Source: JAZDOK01 sp043798715 | GTDB lineage: Bacteria; Vulcanimicrobiota; JAZDOK01 | Assembly (NCBI GenBank): GCA_043798715.1 | Contig: JAZDOK010000095.1 | Coordinates: 1 to 64,000, forward strand | DNA: 64,000 nt | Direction: 5' to 3' | Part shown: piece after piece, positions 6,662 to 15,891 of the stretch | How the letters are laid out: every line of letters starts with the position of its first letter | How positions within the stretch are numbered: the first letter of the stretch is position 1 | Notes under the pieces: model-generated | Told to the model about the DNA's origin: nothing | The model's input: the letters and a program-made list of their open reading frames with translations, nothing else | Databases searched by the model: none | Program-made: the position numbers and the translations under genes

Positions 6662-9271
6662 TCAGGCTTTTTCCGATGGATCCGTCACTTTAACGATTTC
6701 CAGAGTATCATCCCGGGCCGGTATGAGCTCTATGGTGTCTCCCTCCATGAAGCGGCCGTCCAGCAGTTGAAGAGCGATCGGATCCTGGATGTACTTCTGG
6801 ATCGTCCGCTTGAGAGGCCGGGCGCCATAAACCGGATCATAGCCTTTTTCGGCCAGGAACTTGCGCGTCTCCTCAGGAATAAGGAGAGTGATCTTCCGCT
6901 CGGACAGGCGTTTTCTGAGAAGCTCCGTCTGGATGTCCACGATTTTTTCTATCTGTTCGCGGCCCAGGCTGTTGAAAATGACGATTTCATCAACCCTGTT
7001 TAAAAATTCAGGCCTGAAACTCTGCCGGAGAGCCTCCATGACCCTTCGCCGCATCTCGGCGGGATTGCCTCCGCCCAATTCCTGGATCCACTGGCTCCCG
7101 ACATTTGAGGTCATCACCACGATGGCGTTCCTGAAATCCACCGTCCTCCCATGCCCGTCCGTAAGCCTCCCGTCGTCCAGAAGCTGAAGAAGGACGTTGA
7201 AGACATCCTGGTGGGCCTTCTCTATTTCATCGAACAAAATGACGGAGTAAGGCCGGCGCCGGACAAGTTCGGTGAGCTGTCCTCCCTCCTCGTAGCCGAC
7301 ATAGCCCGGAGGGGCTCCGATCAGCCTGGAGACTGAATACTTTTCCATGTACTCGCTCATGTCTATTCGAACCATGGCCCGTTCGTCATCGAAAAGAAAT
7401 TCGGCCAGGGCCCGGGCCAGTTCCGTCTTGCCAACGCCGGTCGGCCCCAGGAAAATGAATGATCCCATGGGCCGGTTCGGATCGGCGATTCCGGCCCTGG
7501 AACGCCGCACCGCATTGGCGACCGCCGTAATGGCCTCATCCTGCCCTATGACCCTCCTGGCAAGCCGCTCCTCCATGTGGACCAGTTTCTGCATCTCTCC
7601 CTCCATCATTCTGGATACGGGAATGCCGGTCCACTTGGCGACAACTTCGGCAATGTCCTCTTCATCCACTTCTTCCTTCAGAAATTTCTGCTTTTCCTGG
7701 ATTTCAGCCAGCCTAAGGTTCTCCTCATCAATCTTTTTCTTAAGGTCAAGAAGAAGCCCGTAGCGAATCTCGCCCACCCGGGCCAGGTTCCCCTGCCTCT
7801 CAGCTTCGACTTCCTCCCGGCGGGTATTCTCAACTTCTTCTTTCAGCGCCCGAATCTTCTGAATGACATCTTTCTCCAGAAGCCAGTGGGCCTTCATGGC
7901 GTCCGATTTCTCCCGGAGCGAGCCCAGTTCCGCCTCCAGACGGTTCATCCTTTCTTTCGACGGCCCGTCGGTCTCTCTCGACAGAACCTGTTTTTCTATT
8001 TCGAGCTGCATGATTCGCCGCTCGATTTCGTCTATTACGGTGGGCATTGAATCTATCTCGATCCGAAGGTGAGAGGCCGCTTCGTCAATCAGGTCAACCG
8101 CCTTGTCCGGGAGAAATCTGTCCGCGATGTAGCGGTTGGAGAGGACGGCAGCGGCCACCAGGGCGGAATCCTTAATCCGGACCCCGTGATGAATCTCATA
8201 TTTCTCCTTTAAGCCCCTCAGGATGGCAATCGTGTCCTCCACGCTCGGCTCCTTGACATAGACCGGCTGGAAGCGGCGCTCCAGGGCCGCGTCCTTCTCT
8301 ATGTGCTCACGATATTCATCGAGCGTGGTCGCGCCTATGCACTTTAGCTCCCCCCTCGCCAGGGCGGGTTTCAGCATGTTGGCGGCATCCACCGCCCCCT
8401 CGGCGGCCCCGGCTCCGACCATGGTGTGCATCTCGTCTATGAAAAGGACGATCTCGCCCTCCGCTCCCTGCACTTCCTTGAGAACCGCCTTGAGCCTGTC
8501 TTCGAACTCGCCGCGGTACTTGGTGCCGGCCACCAGGGAGCCGATATCCAGCGCGATCAGCTTTTTATCCTTGAGGCTCTCCGGAACGTCGCCCAGGTAG
8601 ATTCTCTGGGCCAGGCCCTCGACGATGGCGGTCTTTCCCACACCAGGGTCCCCGATGAGGACTGGATTGTTCTTGGTGCGGCGGGAGAGGACCTGGATGA
8701 CGCGGCGGATTTCGTCGTCCCGGCCGATGACCGGGTCCATCTTGCCCTTCCGGGCCAGGTCGGTCAGATCCCGTCCGTAGCGCTGAAGGGCCTGGTATTT
8801 CTCCTCCGGCGCCCGATCGGTCACTCTCTGGCAGCCGCGGATTTCGGTCAGGACCTTGTAAATTCCGTCGGCGTCAACCCCGCCATCCCTTAGAATCCGC
8901 GGAGCCGGGCCTTCCCTGTCCCGGGCGATGGCCAGCAGGATATGCTCAGTGCTGAGGAACTCGTCCTTAAGGCGCTCGGCCTCTATCCATGCCGAATCCA
9001 GCACCTTCTTGGTCCGTGGTGATATATAGACACCGGTCGTACTTCCGTGGACCCTGGGTATTTTATCAATTTCGGAAATAAGCTGCCTTCTTAAGGATTC
9101 CGGCTCGACTCCCAGCTTTTTCAGGATGGGGATGACCACCCCGTCGTCCTGCTCCAGCAGGGCGTAGAGGAGGTGCTCGACCTCGACGGCCTGCTGGTTG
9201 CGCTTGTCGGCCATGTCCTGGGCCGCCTGAAGTGCCTCCTGCGCCTTGATGGTCAGATTTTCAAGTCTCAT
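6662..9271 (-). CDS. clpB: ClpB-type AAA+ disaggregase
   Basis: An 869-residue Hsp100 chaperone. It has an N-terminal Clp repeat domain (about 1-145), a first AAA+ module with Walker A GDPGVGKTAIVEG and Walker B VLFIDEMHT, and a long coiled-coil M-domain (roughly 400-530, Glu/Lys/Arg-rich). The second AAA+ module has GPTGVGKTELARA. The C-terminal D2 small domain reads YDPVYGARPLKRTIQKYIQDP. With DnaK it extracts and refolds aggregated proteins after heat stress. The M-domain separates it from the shorter Clp ATPase at 23.7-25.9 kb. AGGAGG precedes the ATG. An imperfect CAGGGCTGAAACCCTG hairpin lies in the leader. I see no clear sigma32 or CIRCE element. Confidence 0.96.
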   Translation of the reverse strand: MRLENLTIKAQEALQAAQDMADKRNQQAVEVEHLLYALLEQDDGVVIPILKKLGVEPESLRRQLISEIDKIPRVHGSTTGVYISPRTKKVLDSAWIEAERLKDEFLSTEHILLAIARDREGPAPRILRDGGVDADGIYKVLTEIRGCQRVTDRAPEEKYQALQRYGRDLTDLARKGKMDPVIGRDDEIRRVIQVLSRRTKNNPVLIGDPGVGKTAIVEGLAQRIYLGDVPESLKDKKLIALDIGSLVAGTKYRGEFEDRLKAVLKEVQGAEGEIVLFIDEMHTMVGAGAAEGAVDAANMLKPALARGELKCIGATTLDEYREHIEKDAALERRFQPVYVKEPSVEDTIAILRGLKEKYEIHHGVRIKDSALVAAAVLSNRYIADRFLPDKAVDLIDEAASHLRIEIDSMPTVIDEIERRIMQLEIEKQVLSRETDGPSKERMNRLEAELGSLREKSDAMKAHWLLEKDVIQKIRALKEEVENTRREEVEAERQGNLARVGEIRYGLLLDLKKKIDEENLRLAEIQEKQKFLKEEVDEEDIAEVVAKWTGIPVSRMMEGEMQKLVHMEERLARRVIGQDEAITAVANAVRRSRAGIADPNRPMGSFIFLGPTGVGKTELARALAEFLFDDERAMVRIDMSEYMEKYSVSRLIGAPPGYVGYEEGGQLTELVRRRPYSVILFDEIEKAHQDVFNVLLQLLDDGRLTDGHGRTVDFRNAIVVMTSNVGSQWIQELGGGNPAEMRRRVMEALRQSFRPEFLNRVDEIVIFNSLGREQIEKIVDIQTELLRKRLSERKITLLIPEETRKFLAEKGYDPVYGARPLKRTIQKYIQDPIALQLLDGRFMEGDTIELIPARDDTLEIVKVTDPSEKA

Positions 9272-9362
9272 GGCAACCTCCTGACTGCAGGGCAGGGTTT
9301 CAGCCCTGTAATAAGGCCTGTCTTATAAAAATTACATTTTTTCGATGAGATAAAATTCTGTA

Positions 9363-10265
9363 TTACGGCTGGATTTCAACCCTTATTTCCTTGATGCAGT
9401 AGTTGGTCCGGGCATCCGAAGATAATTGCCAGAGGATTGTGTTCTGGCCACGGACGCAGTACTGCGTGATGTCGTAATCCATCGTGGGAAAATTGTTACT
9501 CCCTATATCCTGATGGAAGATCAGGTAATTCCCGTTGATCATGATGGAGATCGGGGCCCATCCGGGAAAGTCCCCGCTTCTGGATGTCATGTGTTTAAGC
9601 TTGAGCGCCACGTTTTTAGGCTCATCGGCAATGGAAAAGTTCGCTTCCAGAGAGCTGGAGGTCGGGTGGACCACTCTCAGATGAAAGGATATATCATCCT
9701 GGTCGGAAAAAAAGCATCCGGGATAGCTGACGGAAAGATTGCCGAGCACGGATTGTCCGGAAAAATCAGCAATAAAAAGATTCTCTTTTTTTACTTGTTT
9801 TTTTATCTTCCTGGGCTCCGGGGGCACTGCTTTCAGAGCCTCTCCGGCCAGTTCGAGAAATGCCGAGATTATCATCGGCGAATATTCGCGGGGGCCTTCC
9901 AGGCAGGTGAGCCTCTTTCCTGAGGGAAGGGCAACCAGGAAAGCCGGAAATGCCTTAATCCCGTACTCTCGGGCCAGATCCTGACTCTCGTCACTGCCTA
10001 CTTTAAGGCAGGAGAATTTTTTCGTCAGGGCAATCAAGCCGAGATCGTAAAAACTGTCTTCAATCCTGTTTGTCTGTTCCTTCTCACCGCTCTGGAAATA
10101 CAGTAATATGAGCTTCCCGCTCGATGAGGACGCTTCCCGCGCCTCCTTAAGAGACTTCTCCCATAGAATCATCTCCCCGGCTGAAACCTGGCGGAAGGAA
10201 GATACGAATAAAATCAGGATCAGCGACAGGAGAAAAGCGATGAATTTGCGCTGATTAATTCTCAT
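9363..10265 (-). CDS. Exported thioredoxin-fold protein lacking the CXXC motif
   Basis: A 300-residue protein with a signal peptide (MRINQRKFIAFLLSLILILF then VSSFRQVSAG). A thioredoxin-like domain follows at about residues 30-145. KLILLYFQSGEKEQTNRIED occupies the place of the active-site strand and helix, and YGIKAFPAFLVALPSGKRL carries the cis-proline region. The redox CXXC is replaced by SGEK, so it is unlikely to be a disulfide oxidoreductase. The last 130 residues look like a beta-rich domain (FHLRVVHPTSSSLEANFSIADEPKNV). It would act outside the cytoplasmic membrane. The partner is unknown; neighbours clpB and an aminotransferase give no clue. Confidence 0.55.
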   Translation of the reverse strand: MRINQRKFIAFLLSLILILFVSSFRQVSAGEMILWEKSLKEAREASSSSGKLILLYFQSGEKEQTNRIEDSFYDLGLIALTKKFSCLKVGSDESQDLAREYGIKAFPAFLVALPSGKRLTCLEGPREYSPMIISAFLELAGEALKAVPPEPRKIKKQVKKENLFIADFSGQSVLGNLSVSYPGCFFSDQDDISFHLRVVHPTSSSLEANFSIADEPKNVALKLKHMTSRSGDFPGWAPISIMINGNYLIFHQDIGSNNFPTMDYDITQYCVRGQNTILWQLSSDARTNYCIKEIRVEIQP

Positions 10266-10350
10266 CAGAATACTCCGATATTTCCTGGCTCATGATTAAC
10301 AGGATTCCGCATGGCTGCCTTATTGAAGGCAACCCTGCAGAATGGATGGT

Positions 10351-11670
10351 TCAGCTTCCTTTTTCAACCTTGGTAAGCGCCTCATCCAGGACCTTAAGAG
10401 CCCTGTCCGCATCAGACTTATTTATGATCAGCGGGGGTTTCAGGCGGATGACGTTCCCGTCGAGTCCTCCCTTGCCGATTAGGACTCCCCGATCCTTGCA
10501 GATTTCCATGACCTTTTTCATCTCGGCGGTGGCGGGGGCCTTTTTCTCCTTTACCAGTTCGATGCCGATCATGAGGCCCTTGCCTCTCACGTCCCCGATT
10601 AGAGCGTGTTTCTTCTTGAGTTCCCCGAGGCCATCCATGAGATAATTCCCCACGACCCGGGCGTTTTTGGCCAGGTTTTCCTTTTCTATGTATTCGATAT
10701 TGGCCAGGGCCCCCACGCAGGAGATCGGGTTCCCCCCGAAGGTGCTGAAATGCTGACCCGTCTTTATGGAAGAGGCGACTTTGGAAGTGGTGATGAAGCC
10801 CCCGATGGCCAGGCCGTTGCCCATCCCCTTGGCCAGGGTCATCATGTCGGGCACGACGCCCCAGTGCTCGATTCCGAACCACTTGTCACCGGTGCGCCCG
10901 AATCCGGTCTGGACCTCGTCTGAGATCAGGAGGATGCCGTATTTGTCCAGGATCTCCTTGATCACCTTGAAGTATTCCGGAGGAGGAACGATGACCCCGC
11001 CGTTGCCCTGGATGGGCTCGGCGATCATGGCGGCCACCTTTAAAGAGGTGCAGGTCCGGATGATGTTTTCCAGGTCCCTGGCGCAGACCAGGTCGCAGGA
11101 GGGATAGGTCTGCCCGTATGAGCAGCGGTAGCAGTAGGCGCTGGATATGAAATTAACCCCGAAGACGTAGGGATTTCCCACCCGCCAGTTGTGCTGGCCG
11201 GTGAAGCTCATACCCATTATGGAACGGCCGTGAAACGAGTTGCGAAGGGCTATGAATTCATGGGAGCCGGTGTGCAACTTTGAAAGAAGCGCCGCTCCTT
11301 CATTGGCCTCGGTTCCGCTGTTGCAGATAAAGGACTTGTTCAGATCGCCGGGAGCAATCTGGGCCAGCTTTTCCGCCAGGTCCACCATCGGCGAGGTCAG
11401 GTACAACGTCGTGGTGTGCTGAAGGGTCTTCACCTGCTGAATGATTTTCTCGGCGATCTCCGGATTGCAGTGACCCGAATTGACCGTGACTACGCCGGCG
11501 AAAAAATCCAGGTATTCTTTGCCCTTTTCGTCATATAGAAACTGCCCCTTTCCCTGCACGATGTGCGGCGGGGCATCATAGTAGTGACTGACACAGGGAA
11601 GGAGGAACTCTTTACGTTTTCTGAGCACCTCTTCAGCCGAATATGTCTTTTTTTCATCAATTGTCTTCAT
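10351..11670 (-). CDS. Class III aminotransferase, alanine-glyoxylate aminotransferase 2-like
   Basis: A 439-residue PLP enzyme. The ATG at 11670 (MKTIDEKKTYSAEEVL) was chosen because GAGGAGG lies just upstream; the frame stays open about 11 codons further. Motifs: SFICNSGTEANEGA (phosphate loop), NSFHGRSIMGMSFTGQ, EPIQGNGGVIVPP, ISDEVQTGFGRTG and LAKGMGNG, whose lysine should bind PLP. The FGGNPISCVGALA segment and the cysteine-bearing insert YCYRCSYGQTYPSCDLVC resemble AGXT2-like and 4-aminobutyrate/beta-amino-acid aminotransferases. It is distinct from the PatA-like enzyme at 0.5 kb. The amino donor cannot be deduced. It is transcribed away from the M-box unit. Confidence 0.85.
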   Translation of the reverse strand: MKTIDEKKTYSAEEVLRKRKEFLLPCVSHYYDAPPHIVQGKGQFLYDEKGKEYLDFFAGVVTVNSGHCNPEIAEKIIQQVKTLQHTTTLYLTSPMVDLAEKLAQIAPGDLNKSFICNSGTEANEGAALLSKLHTGSHEFIALRNSFHGRSIMGMSFTGQHNWRVGNPYVFGVNFISSAYCYRCSYGQTYPSCDLVCARDLENIIRTCTSLKVAAMIAEPIQGNGGVIVPPPEYFKVIKEILDKYGILLISDEVQTGFGRTGDKWFGIEHWGVVPDMMTLAKGMGNGLAIGGFITTSKVASSIKTGQHFSTFGGNPISCVGALANIEYIEKENLAKNARVVGNYLMDGLGELKKKHALIGDVRGKGLMIGIELVKEKKAPATAEMKKVMEICKDRGVLIGKGGLDGNVIRLKPPLIINKSDADRALKVLDEALTKVEKGS

Positions 11671-11782
11671 TGTTGAATCCCTCCTCATAGTGATTTCATA
11701 CAATAGTTCGTCCGCTCAAAGCCAAAATCCTGTTAGAAGCTAGTTTGGCGTAAGAGGAAAGTCCATTCTCGAGGTAATTGGG

Positions 11783-11811
11783 TTGAAATCTACCAGGGAA
11801 AGTGCTAGAAT
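11783..11811 (+). promoter_or_regulatory. Sigma70-type promoter of the M-box transcript
   Basis: TTGAAA (11783-11788), 17 bases, TAGAAT (11806-11811). Predicted transcription starts near 11818, which coincides with the 5' edge of the M-box aptamer. Confidence 0.65.
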
Positions 11812-11813
11812 GT

Positions 11814-11996
11814 TGACACCTCGGTAGGTGAGGCTCCTGCAGGGATACGGGTTGCTGCCGCAAAAGGTTGGAGACAACCTGAGCTGGCGAACAGATTTTG
11901 TCGAATCTCAAGGCCCAATCTAATGCAACTTCAGCGCCTTGTGGTGCCAAAACTTGGACGAGAGCGAGATGCGCTTTTGCCTTCGCTCCGTTTTAT
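11814..11996 (+). promoter_or_regulatory. M-box (ykoK) magnesium riboswitch
   Basis: The leader contains the hallmark core TAGGTGAGGCTCCTG followed by GGGATACGGGTTGCTGCC, then GGTTGGAGACAACCTGAG, CTAATGCAACTTCAGCGCC, TGTGGTGCCAAAACTTGG and ACGAGAGCGAGAT. This is the ordered set of conserved blocks of the M-box aptamer, which folds on Mg2+ and usually stops expression of Mg2+ transporters. A GC stem (GAGCGAG 11962-11968 with TTCGCTC 11982-11988) followed by a short T run could be the terminator of the expression platform. The ribosome site of the first gene lies 25 bases beyond. The apparent open frame through this region before 12036 is riboswitch RNA, not protein. Confidence 0.9.
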
Positions 11997-12035
11997 ATCT
12001 GGGCGGGGGTTTTGTTTTTCAAGGAGGGATGCTCG

Positions 12036-13286
12036 ATGGTCAAAGCAATTTCGACTCTCTATCTGAGCCGAATCCTCGGGAACCCTTTTTACTCTAAAAC
12101 CGGCGAAATGCTTGGCCGTCTCCAGGATTTAGTCGTGGATGCGGATGAAATTCGCCCCAAGGTCATCGCCGCCAAGGTTAAAATCGGCAAAGACAACCGG
12201 CTCATTGATTTTTCGGCCTTCGAAATCTCCAAGGTCAGCAACCGGTATATCCTCCGCTGCGAGGAACTTCGGGAGATGGGGGAACTCAAGGAGAATATCC
12301 TCTACCTTTTTAAAAGCATCGTGGATAAACAGATCGTGGACATGTATGGGCGGAAAGTCGTCCGGGTCAACGACCTCCGACTGGCCAATCTGTCTTCCGG
12401 CACTTATCTGGTAGCGGTGGACGTGGGAATCGAGGGCCTCTTGAGGCGGCTCGGGGTGGCCAGGACCATCAAGTCATTTTTAAAGCCGTTGGGAAAGAGC
12501 ATTCCCAGCAAGCTTATCCTCTGGGACGAAGTGGCGACGATAGGTTTTTCAAACCTGGGTCTCAAGCTATCCAAAACCGACTCCAAGCTCTATACACTCC
12601 ATCCCTCCGACCTGGCTGACATAATCGAGGATCTCGATCGTAAGACCCAGGCAGCCGTGTTCGCGGCACTAGACGAAGAAAAGGCCGCGGATGTCATGGA
12701 GGAGCTGGAGACGGATGCCCAGATCAGCATTCTGGGGAGCCTCACGGTCGAGAAGGCAGCCGATCTTCTCGAAAAAATGCCGGCGGACGAGGCGGCCGAC
12801 ATCCTGGATGAATTGGACGACGAAGAGGCTGAAAAGCTCCTCCGGGAAATGGAGATAGAGACCTCCGAAGAAGTCCGGGAACTCATGGAATACCCGGAGA
12901 ATACCGTCGGAAGCTTCATGTCCACGGATTATTTCTCATTCAGGGAAAACCTGACGGTTAACCAGACAATTCTCAGCCTCAGACATCTAAGGCCCGAGGC
13001 TAATAACATTTATTACCTATACGTGGTGGATGAAAAAGAGCGGATCGTCGGGACCGTCTCCCTCAGGGACCTGATTGTTTCCGAGCCGGACGTACAACTT
13101 GAGGCCATCATGAACCGGGAGGTAGTCCTCGTTCACGACAGCGACAAGCTGGATTCCATGGTGGAAATCGTCTCCAAGTACAATCTGCTGGCCATCCCGG
13201 TGGTTGATGATGATATGAAGATGCTGGGAATGGTCATCATTGACGACCTCGTCCACAATCTTCTTAAGGCAAGAAAGAGACAGTAG
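12036..13286 (+). CDS. Soluble PRC-barrel / MgtE-N / CBS-pair protein, probable Mg2+ sensor of the adjacent transporter
   Basis: A 416-residue protein. The ATG at 12036 follows AAGGAGGG by 7 bases, whereas starts further upstream fall in the riboswitch. Residues about 1-170 hold two PRC-barrel-like segments (GEMLGRLQDLVVDADEIRPK and YGRKVVRVNDLRL). Residues about 190-290 form an MgtE N-terminal helical superhelix (LHPSDLADIIEDL, EEKAADVMEELE, ADEAADILDELDDEEAEKLL). Residues about 300-410 form two CBS motifs (NTVGSFMSTDYFSF and LEAIMNREVVLVHDSDKL). These are the cytosolic Mg2+-sensing parts of MgtE without any transmembrane channel. The transporter in the operon is instead the NRAMP-like gene 11 bases downstream. 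I infer this is its regulatory subunit. Confidence 0.8.
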   Translation: MVKAISTLYLSRILGNPFYSKTGEMLGRLQDLVVDADEIRPKVIAAKVKIGKDNRLIDFSAFEISKVSNRYILRCEELREMGELKENILYLFKSIVDKQIVDMYGRKVVRVNDLRLANLSSGTYLVAVDVGIEGLLRRLGVARTIKSFLKPLGKSIPSKLILWDEVATIGFSNLGLKLSKTDSKLYTLHPSDLADIIEDLDRKTQAAVFAALDEEKAADVMEELETDAQISILGSLTVEKAADLLEKMPADEAADILDELDDEEAEKLLREMEIETSEEVRELMEYPENTVGSFMSTDYFSFRENLTVNQTILSLRHLRPEANNIYYLYVVDEKERIVGTVSLRDLIVSEPDVQLEAIMNREVVLVHDSDKLDSMVEIVSKYNLLAIPVVDDDMKMLGMVIIDDLVHNLLKARKRQ

Positions 13287-13297
13287 GCGGAGGGAGC

Positions 13298-14548
13298 ATG
13301 GAGGCTGTCAGACCCCGGAAAATAACCTTCTGGAGAAATATTCTCATCTTCCTGGCCATTCTCGGACCCGGAATCGTAACCGGCAGCGTGGATAATGACG
13401 CCGGCGGCATAACCACATATTCAGTAGCCGGCGCCAATTACGGCTACCAGCTTCTCTGGACCTTGATCCCCGCCTTCATAGTCCTGCTGGTTATTCAGGA
13501 GATGAACGCCCGCATGGGCATCGTGACCGGAAAGGGCCTGGCAGATCTGATTCGGGAAAATGCGGGAGTCAAAATCACCTTTTTCATCTTCGTGGGACTC
13601 CTCATTGCGGACATCGGCAACACCACTACGGAATTCGCCGGGGTGGCCGGCAGCATGCAGGTCTTCGGCGTCAGCAAGTACATATCCGTACCACTGGCGG
13701 CCATTGCCGTCTGGTTCCTGGTAGTCAAGGGAACTTATCGTTCCGCTGAAAAAATCTTCCTTGTATTCAGCGTCTTCCTGCTCTCCTACGTCGTCTCGGC
13801 CATCCTTGGAAAACCCCATTGGGGTGAGATCGGCACAGCCATGATCCACCCGCAGATGAAAATGGATTTCGGCACCATCTCCATCGTAATAGGGATAATA
13901 GGGACGACCATAGCGCCCTGGATGCAATTTTACATGCAGTCCGCGGTCATCGAGAAGGGCCTCAAGATGGAGGACTACCGGTATACCCTGTGGGACGTCG
14001 TCATCGGCTGCATCATGACGGTGGTCGTGGCTTTCTTCATCATCGTGGCCTGCGCCGCCACCCTGCACGTGAACGGGATTCGAATAGAGGAGGCCAAGGA
14101 TGCGGCCATGGCCCTCCGCCCCCTAGCAGGAGCTTTGGCATCGCAGGTGTTCGCCTTCGGCCTCTTAATCGCCTCGATTTTCTCGGCCACCATCCTGCCC
14201 ATCGCGACGGCTTTTTACGTCTGCGAGGCCTTCGGCTTTGAGGCCGGGATCGACAAGACATGGAAAGAGGCCCCCGAATTCTACGTGCTCTACACGGCCA
14301 TCATCGCCATTGCCGTCGGCATTGTCCTAATCCCCAACGCCCCGCTCATCACCATAACCCTCTGGTCGCAGATCATCAACGGAATTCTTCTCCCGGTCGT
14401 CCTGGTCTGTATGATTTTCCTGGTCAACAACCGCGACGTCATGGGGGAGCATGTCAACAAGCCCATCGTTAACATCATCGGATGGGCCACCGTCGTCATC
14501 CTGGTCTCTCTCTCCGCCCTGCTCCTGATTCTATCACTGGTTCGTTGA
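13298..14548 (+). CDS. NRAMP-related divalent metal transporter, predicted Mg2+ type
   Basis: A 416-residue polytopic protein with about 11 membrane helices and the LeuT-like NRAMP fold. Two metal-site positions differ from Mn/Fe transporters. In helix 1 the usual DPGN is DAGG (Asp34-Ala35-Gly36-Gly37, in SVDNDAGGITT). In helix 6 the methionine of MPHN is Ala206 (TTIAPWMQFYM). Loss of that soft ligand is what the described NRAMP-related Mg2+ transporters show. The M-box upstream and the MgtE-N/CBS partner also point to Mg2+. GGAGGGAG precedes the ATG, and the gene is clearly the second of a two-gene operon. Mg2+ import is inference from these three lines; the fold assignment is firm. Confidence 0.85.
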   Translation: MEAVRPRKITFWRNILIFLAILGPGIVTGSVDNDAGGITTYSVAGANYGYQLLWTLIPAFIVLLVIQEMNARMGIVTGKGLADLIRENAGVKITFFIFVGLLIADIGNTTTEFAGVAGSMQVFGVSKYISVPLAAIAVWFLVVKGTYRSAEKIFLVFSVFLLSYVVSAILGKPHWGEIGTAMIHPQMKMDFGTISIVIGIIGTTIAPWMQFYMQSAVIEKGLKMEDYRYTLWDVVIGCIMTVVVAFFIIVACAATLHVNGIRIEEAKDAAMALRPLAGALASQVFAFGLLIASIFSATILPIATAFYVCEAFGFEAGIDKTWKEAPEFYVLYTAIIAIAVGIVLIPNAPLITITLWSQIINGILLPVVLVCMIFLVNNRDVMGEHVNKPIVNIIGWATVVILVSLSALLLILSLVR

Positions 14549-14601
14549 CAAACGTCATGATCGATTGGCGGGAATAAATTACTGAAAAAGGAGTACTTAA
14601 G

Positions 14602-15891
14602 ATGCAGGGAATTCAGGAAATAAACTTTATCACGAAGAGCGACTTTTCCAGCCTGGTGCACTTTGCCCAGGAACTGATTCAAATCAAGAGTCTCTCGGGG
14701 CAGGAAAAGCCCGTTGTGGAAAAATGCATTCGGGAGGCGGCCCGCCTCGATTTCAACGAATCATACTTCGACCGGATGGGAAATTTTATAGGAAAGATCG
14801 TAGTCGGCGACGGTCGGGGTAAAAAAGTCGTCCTCACCGGACACCTGGACACGGTCAACGCCGACCCCTCCCGCTGGGCGGAGGAGACAAGACCTTTCTC
14901 CGGTTCCGTGAAGGAGCGCCGGCTCTACGGACGCGGCGCCTCGGACATGAAGGGGGCTTTCGCCGCCATGTTCTATGCCGCCCGGCTCCTTGGGAGCTTG
15001 CCTCCCGAAGAATACGGCGGGGAGATCTACGTCGTGGGCACAGTGGTGGAAGAACTATTCGAGGGAGTCTGTTTTCTCGAAGCCATCAAAAAAATTCGCC
15101 CCGACTACGTGATCGTAGGAGAGGCCAGCGAGTGCCGCATAAATGTCGGCCAGCGGGGACGCGGAGAGATACTGATCGGCATCTACGGTTACGGAAAGCA
15201 CGCTTCAGTGGGCCGAACCACCATAAACCCCGTAGAGCAGGTGGCTTACATTATAGACGCCTTTCACCGCTGGTATCGCTCGGAACCGGTCGCTCTTCTT
15301 GGAAAGCGCAACATCGTTCCCACCGACATCAAGATTCCCGAAGGCGGCGGGGGCGGCCTCGACGGTCGGGGCGGCAACTCCACCGTCCCCAACGAGGTGG
15401 AACTTACATACGATGTGAGAACCCTGCCGGGAGACACGGAAAAGTCCATCATCAAGCTCATCCGGGACAACCTTAAGCCCGTAGTCCGGAACGGAAAGAA
15501 AAAGCATCCCTCCTTCATCGATCCCACGATCGAGTATGCCAGCGAGGAATGCACCACCTACACGGGAGTGAAGATCAAGCAGAATAAGTTTGCCCCGGCA
15601 TGGAAGACGGAAGAGGGAGAGGAAATCGTCCTTAAGGCCGTCAGGGGCTTAAACAAGATTGGACTTCCAGCCGAAATCGGGGCCTACAGCTTCTGCACTG
15701 ACGGAAGCGCCGTGGTCAAATACCGGGAGCTTTTCCCTGAGGCATCCTGCCAGATAATAGGTTTCGGACCATCAAACGAGTCCCAGGCACACACCACCAA
15801 CGAATCCATATCCTTAGATGAGATACAGAAGGCCTACCTGGGTTACAGCGCCATCATTTCTGAACTTCTGAGCAAGAAGGGGCAGGACTGA
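14602..15891 (+). CDS. M20-family metallohydrolase, YgeY-like
   Basis: A 429-residue M20 peptidase/deacylase. The sequence LTGHLDTVNADPSRW supplies the first zinc His and Asp. GRGASDMKGAFAAM supplies the bridging Asp, VVEELFEG the catalytic Glu, and GEASECRINVGQRGR a further zinc ligand. The lid domain lies in the middle (YGKHASVGRTTINPVEQ). The start SLSGQEKPVVEKCIREAARLDF and the DRMGNFIGKI segment are like YgeY, annotated as a selenium-metabolism-linked hydrolase, though no selenium genes are visible here. AAGGAG precedes the ATG. Substrates in M20 range from peptides to N-acyl amino acids, so specificity is open. Confidence 0.8.
   Translation: MQGIQEINFITKSDFSSLVHFAQELIQIKSLSGQEKPVVEKCIREAARLDFNESYFDRMGNFIGKIVVGDGRGKKVVLTGHLDTVNADPSRWAEETRPFSGSVKERRLYGRGASDMKGAFAAMFYAARLLGSLPPEEYGGEIYVVGTVVEELFEGVCFLEAIKKIRPDYVIVGEASECRINVGQRGRGEILIGIYGYGKHASVGRTTINPVEQVAYIIDAFHRWYRSEPVALLGKRNIVPTDIKIPEGGGGGLDGRGGNSTVPNEVELTYDVRTLPGDTEKSIIKLIRDNLKPVVRNGKKKHPSFIDPTIEYASEECTTYTGVKIKQNKFAPAWKTEEGEEIVLKAVRGLNKIGLPAEIGAYSFCTDGSAVVKYRELFPEASCQIIGFGPSNESQAHTTNESISLDEIQKAYLGYSAIISELLSKKGQD

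Noticed and set aside
11898..12035. Upstream extension of the PRC/MgtE-N/CBS gene
   Set aside because: These bases are conserved M-box aptamer and expression platform; the real start at 12036 has AAGGAGGG.
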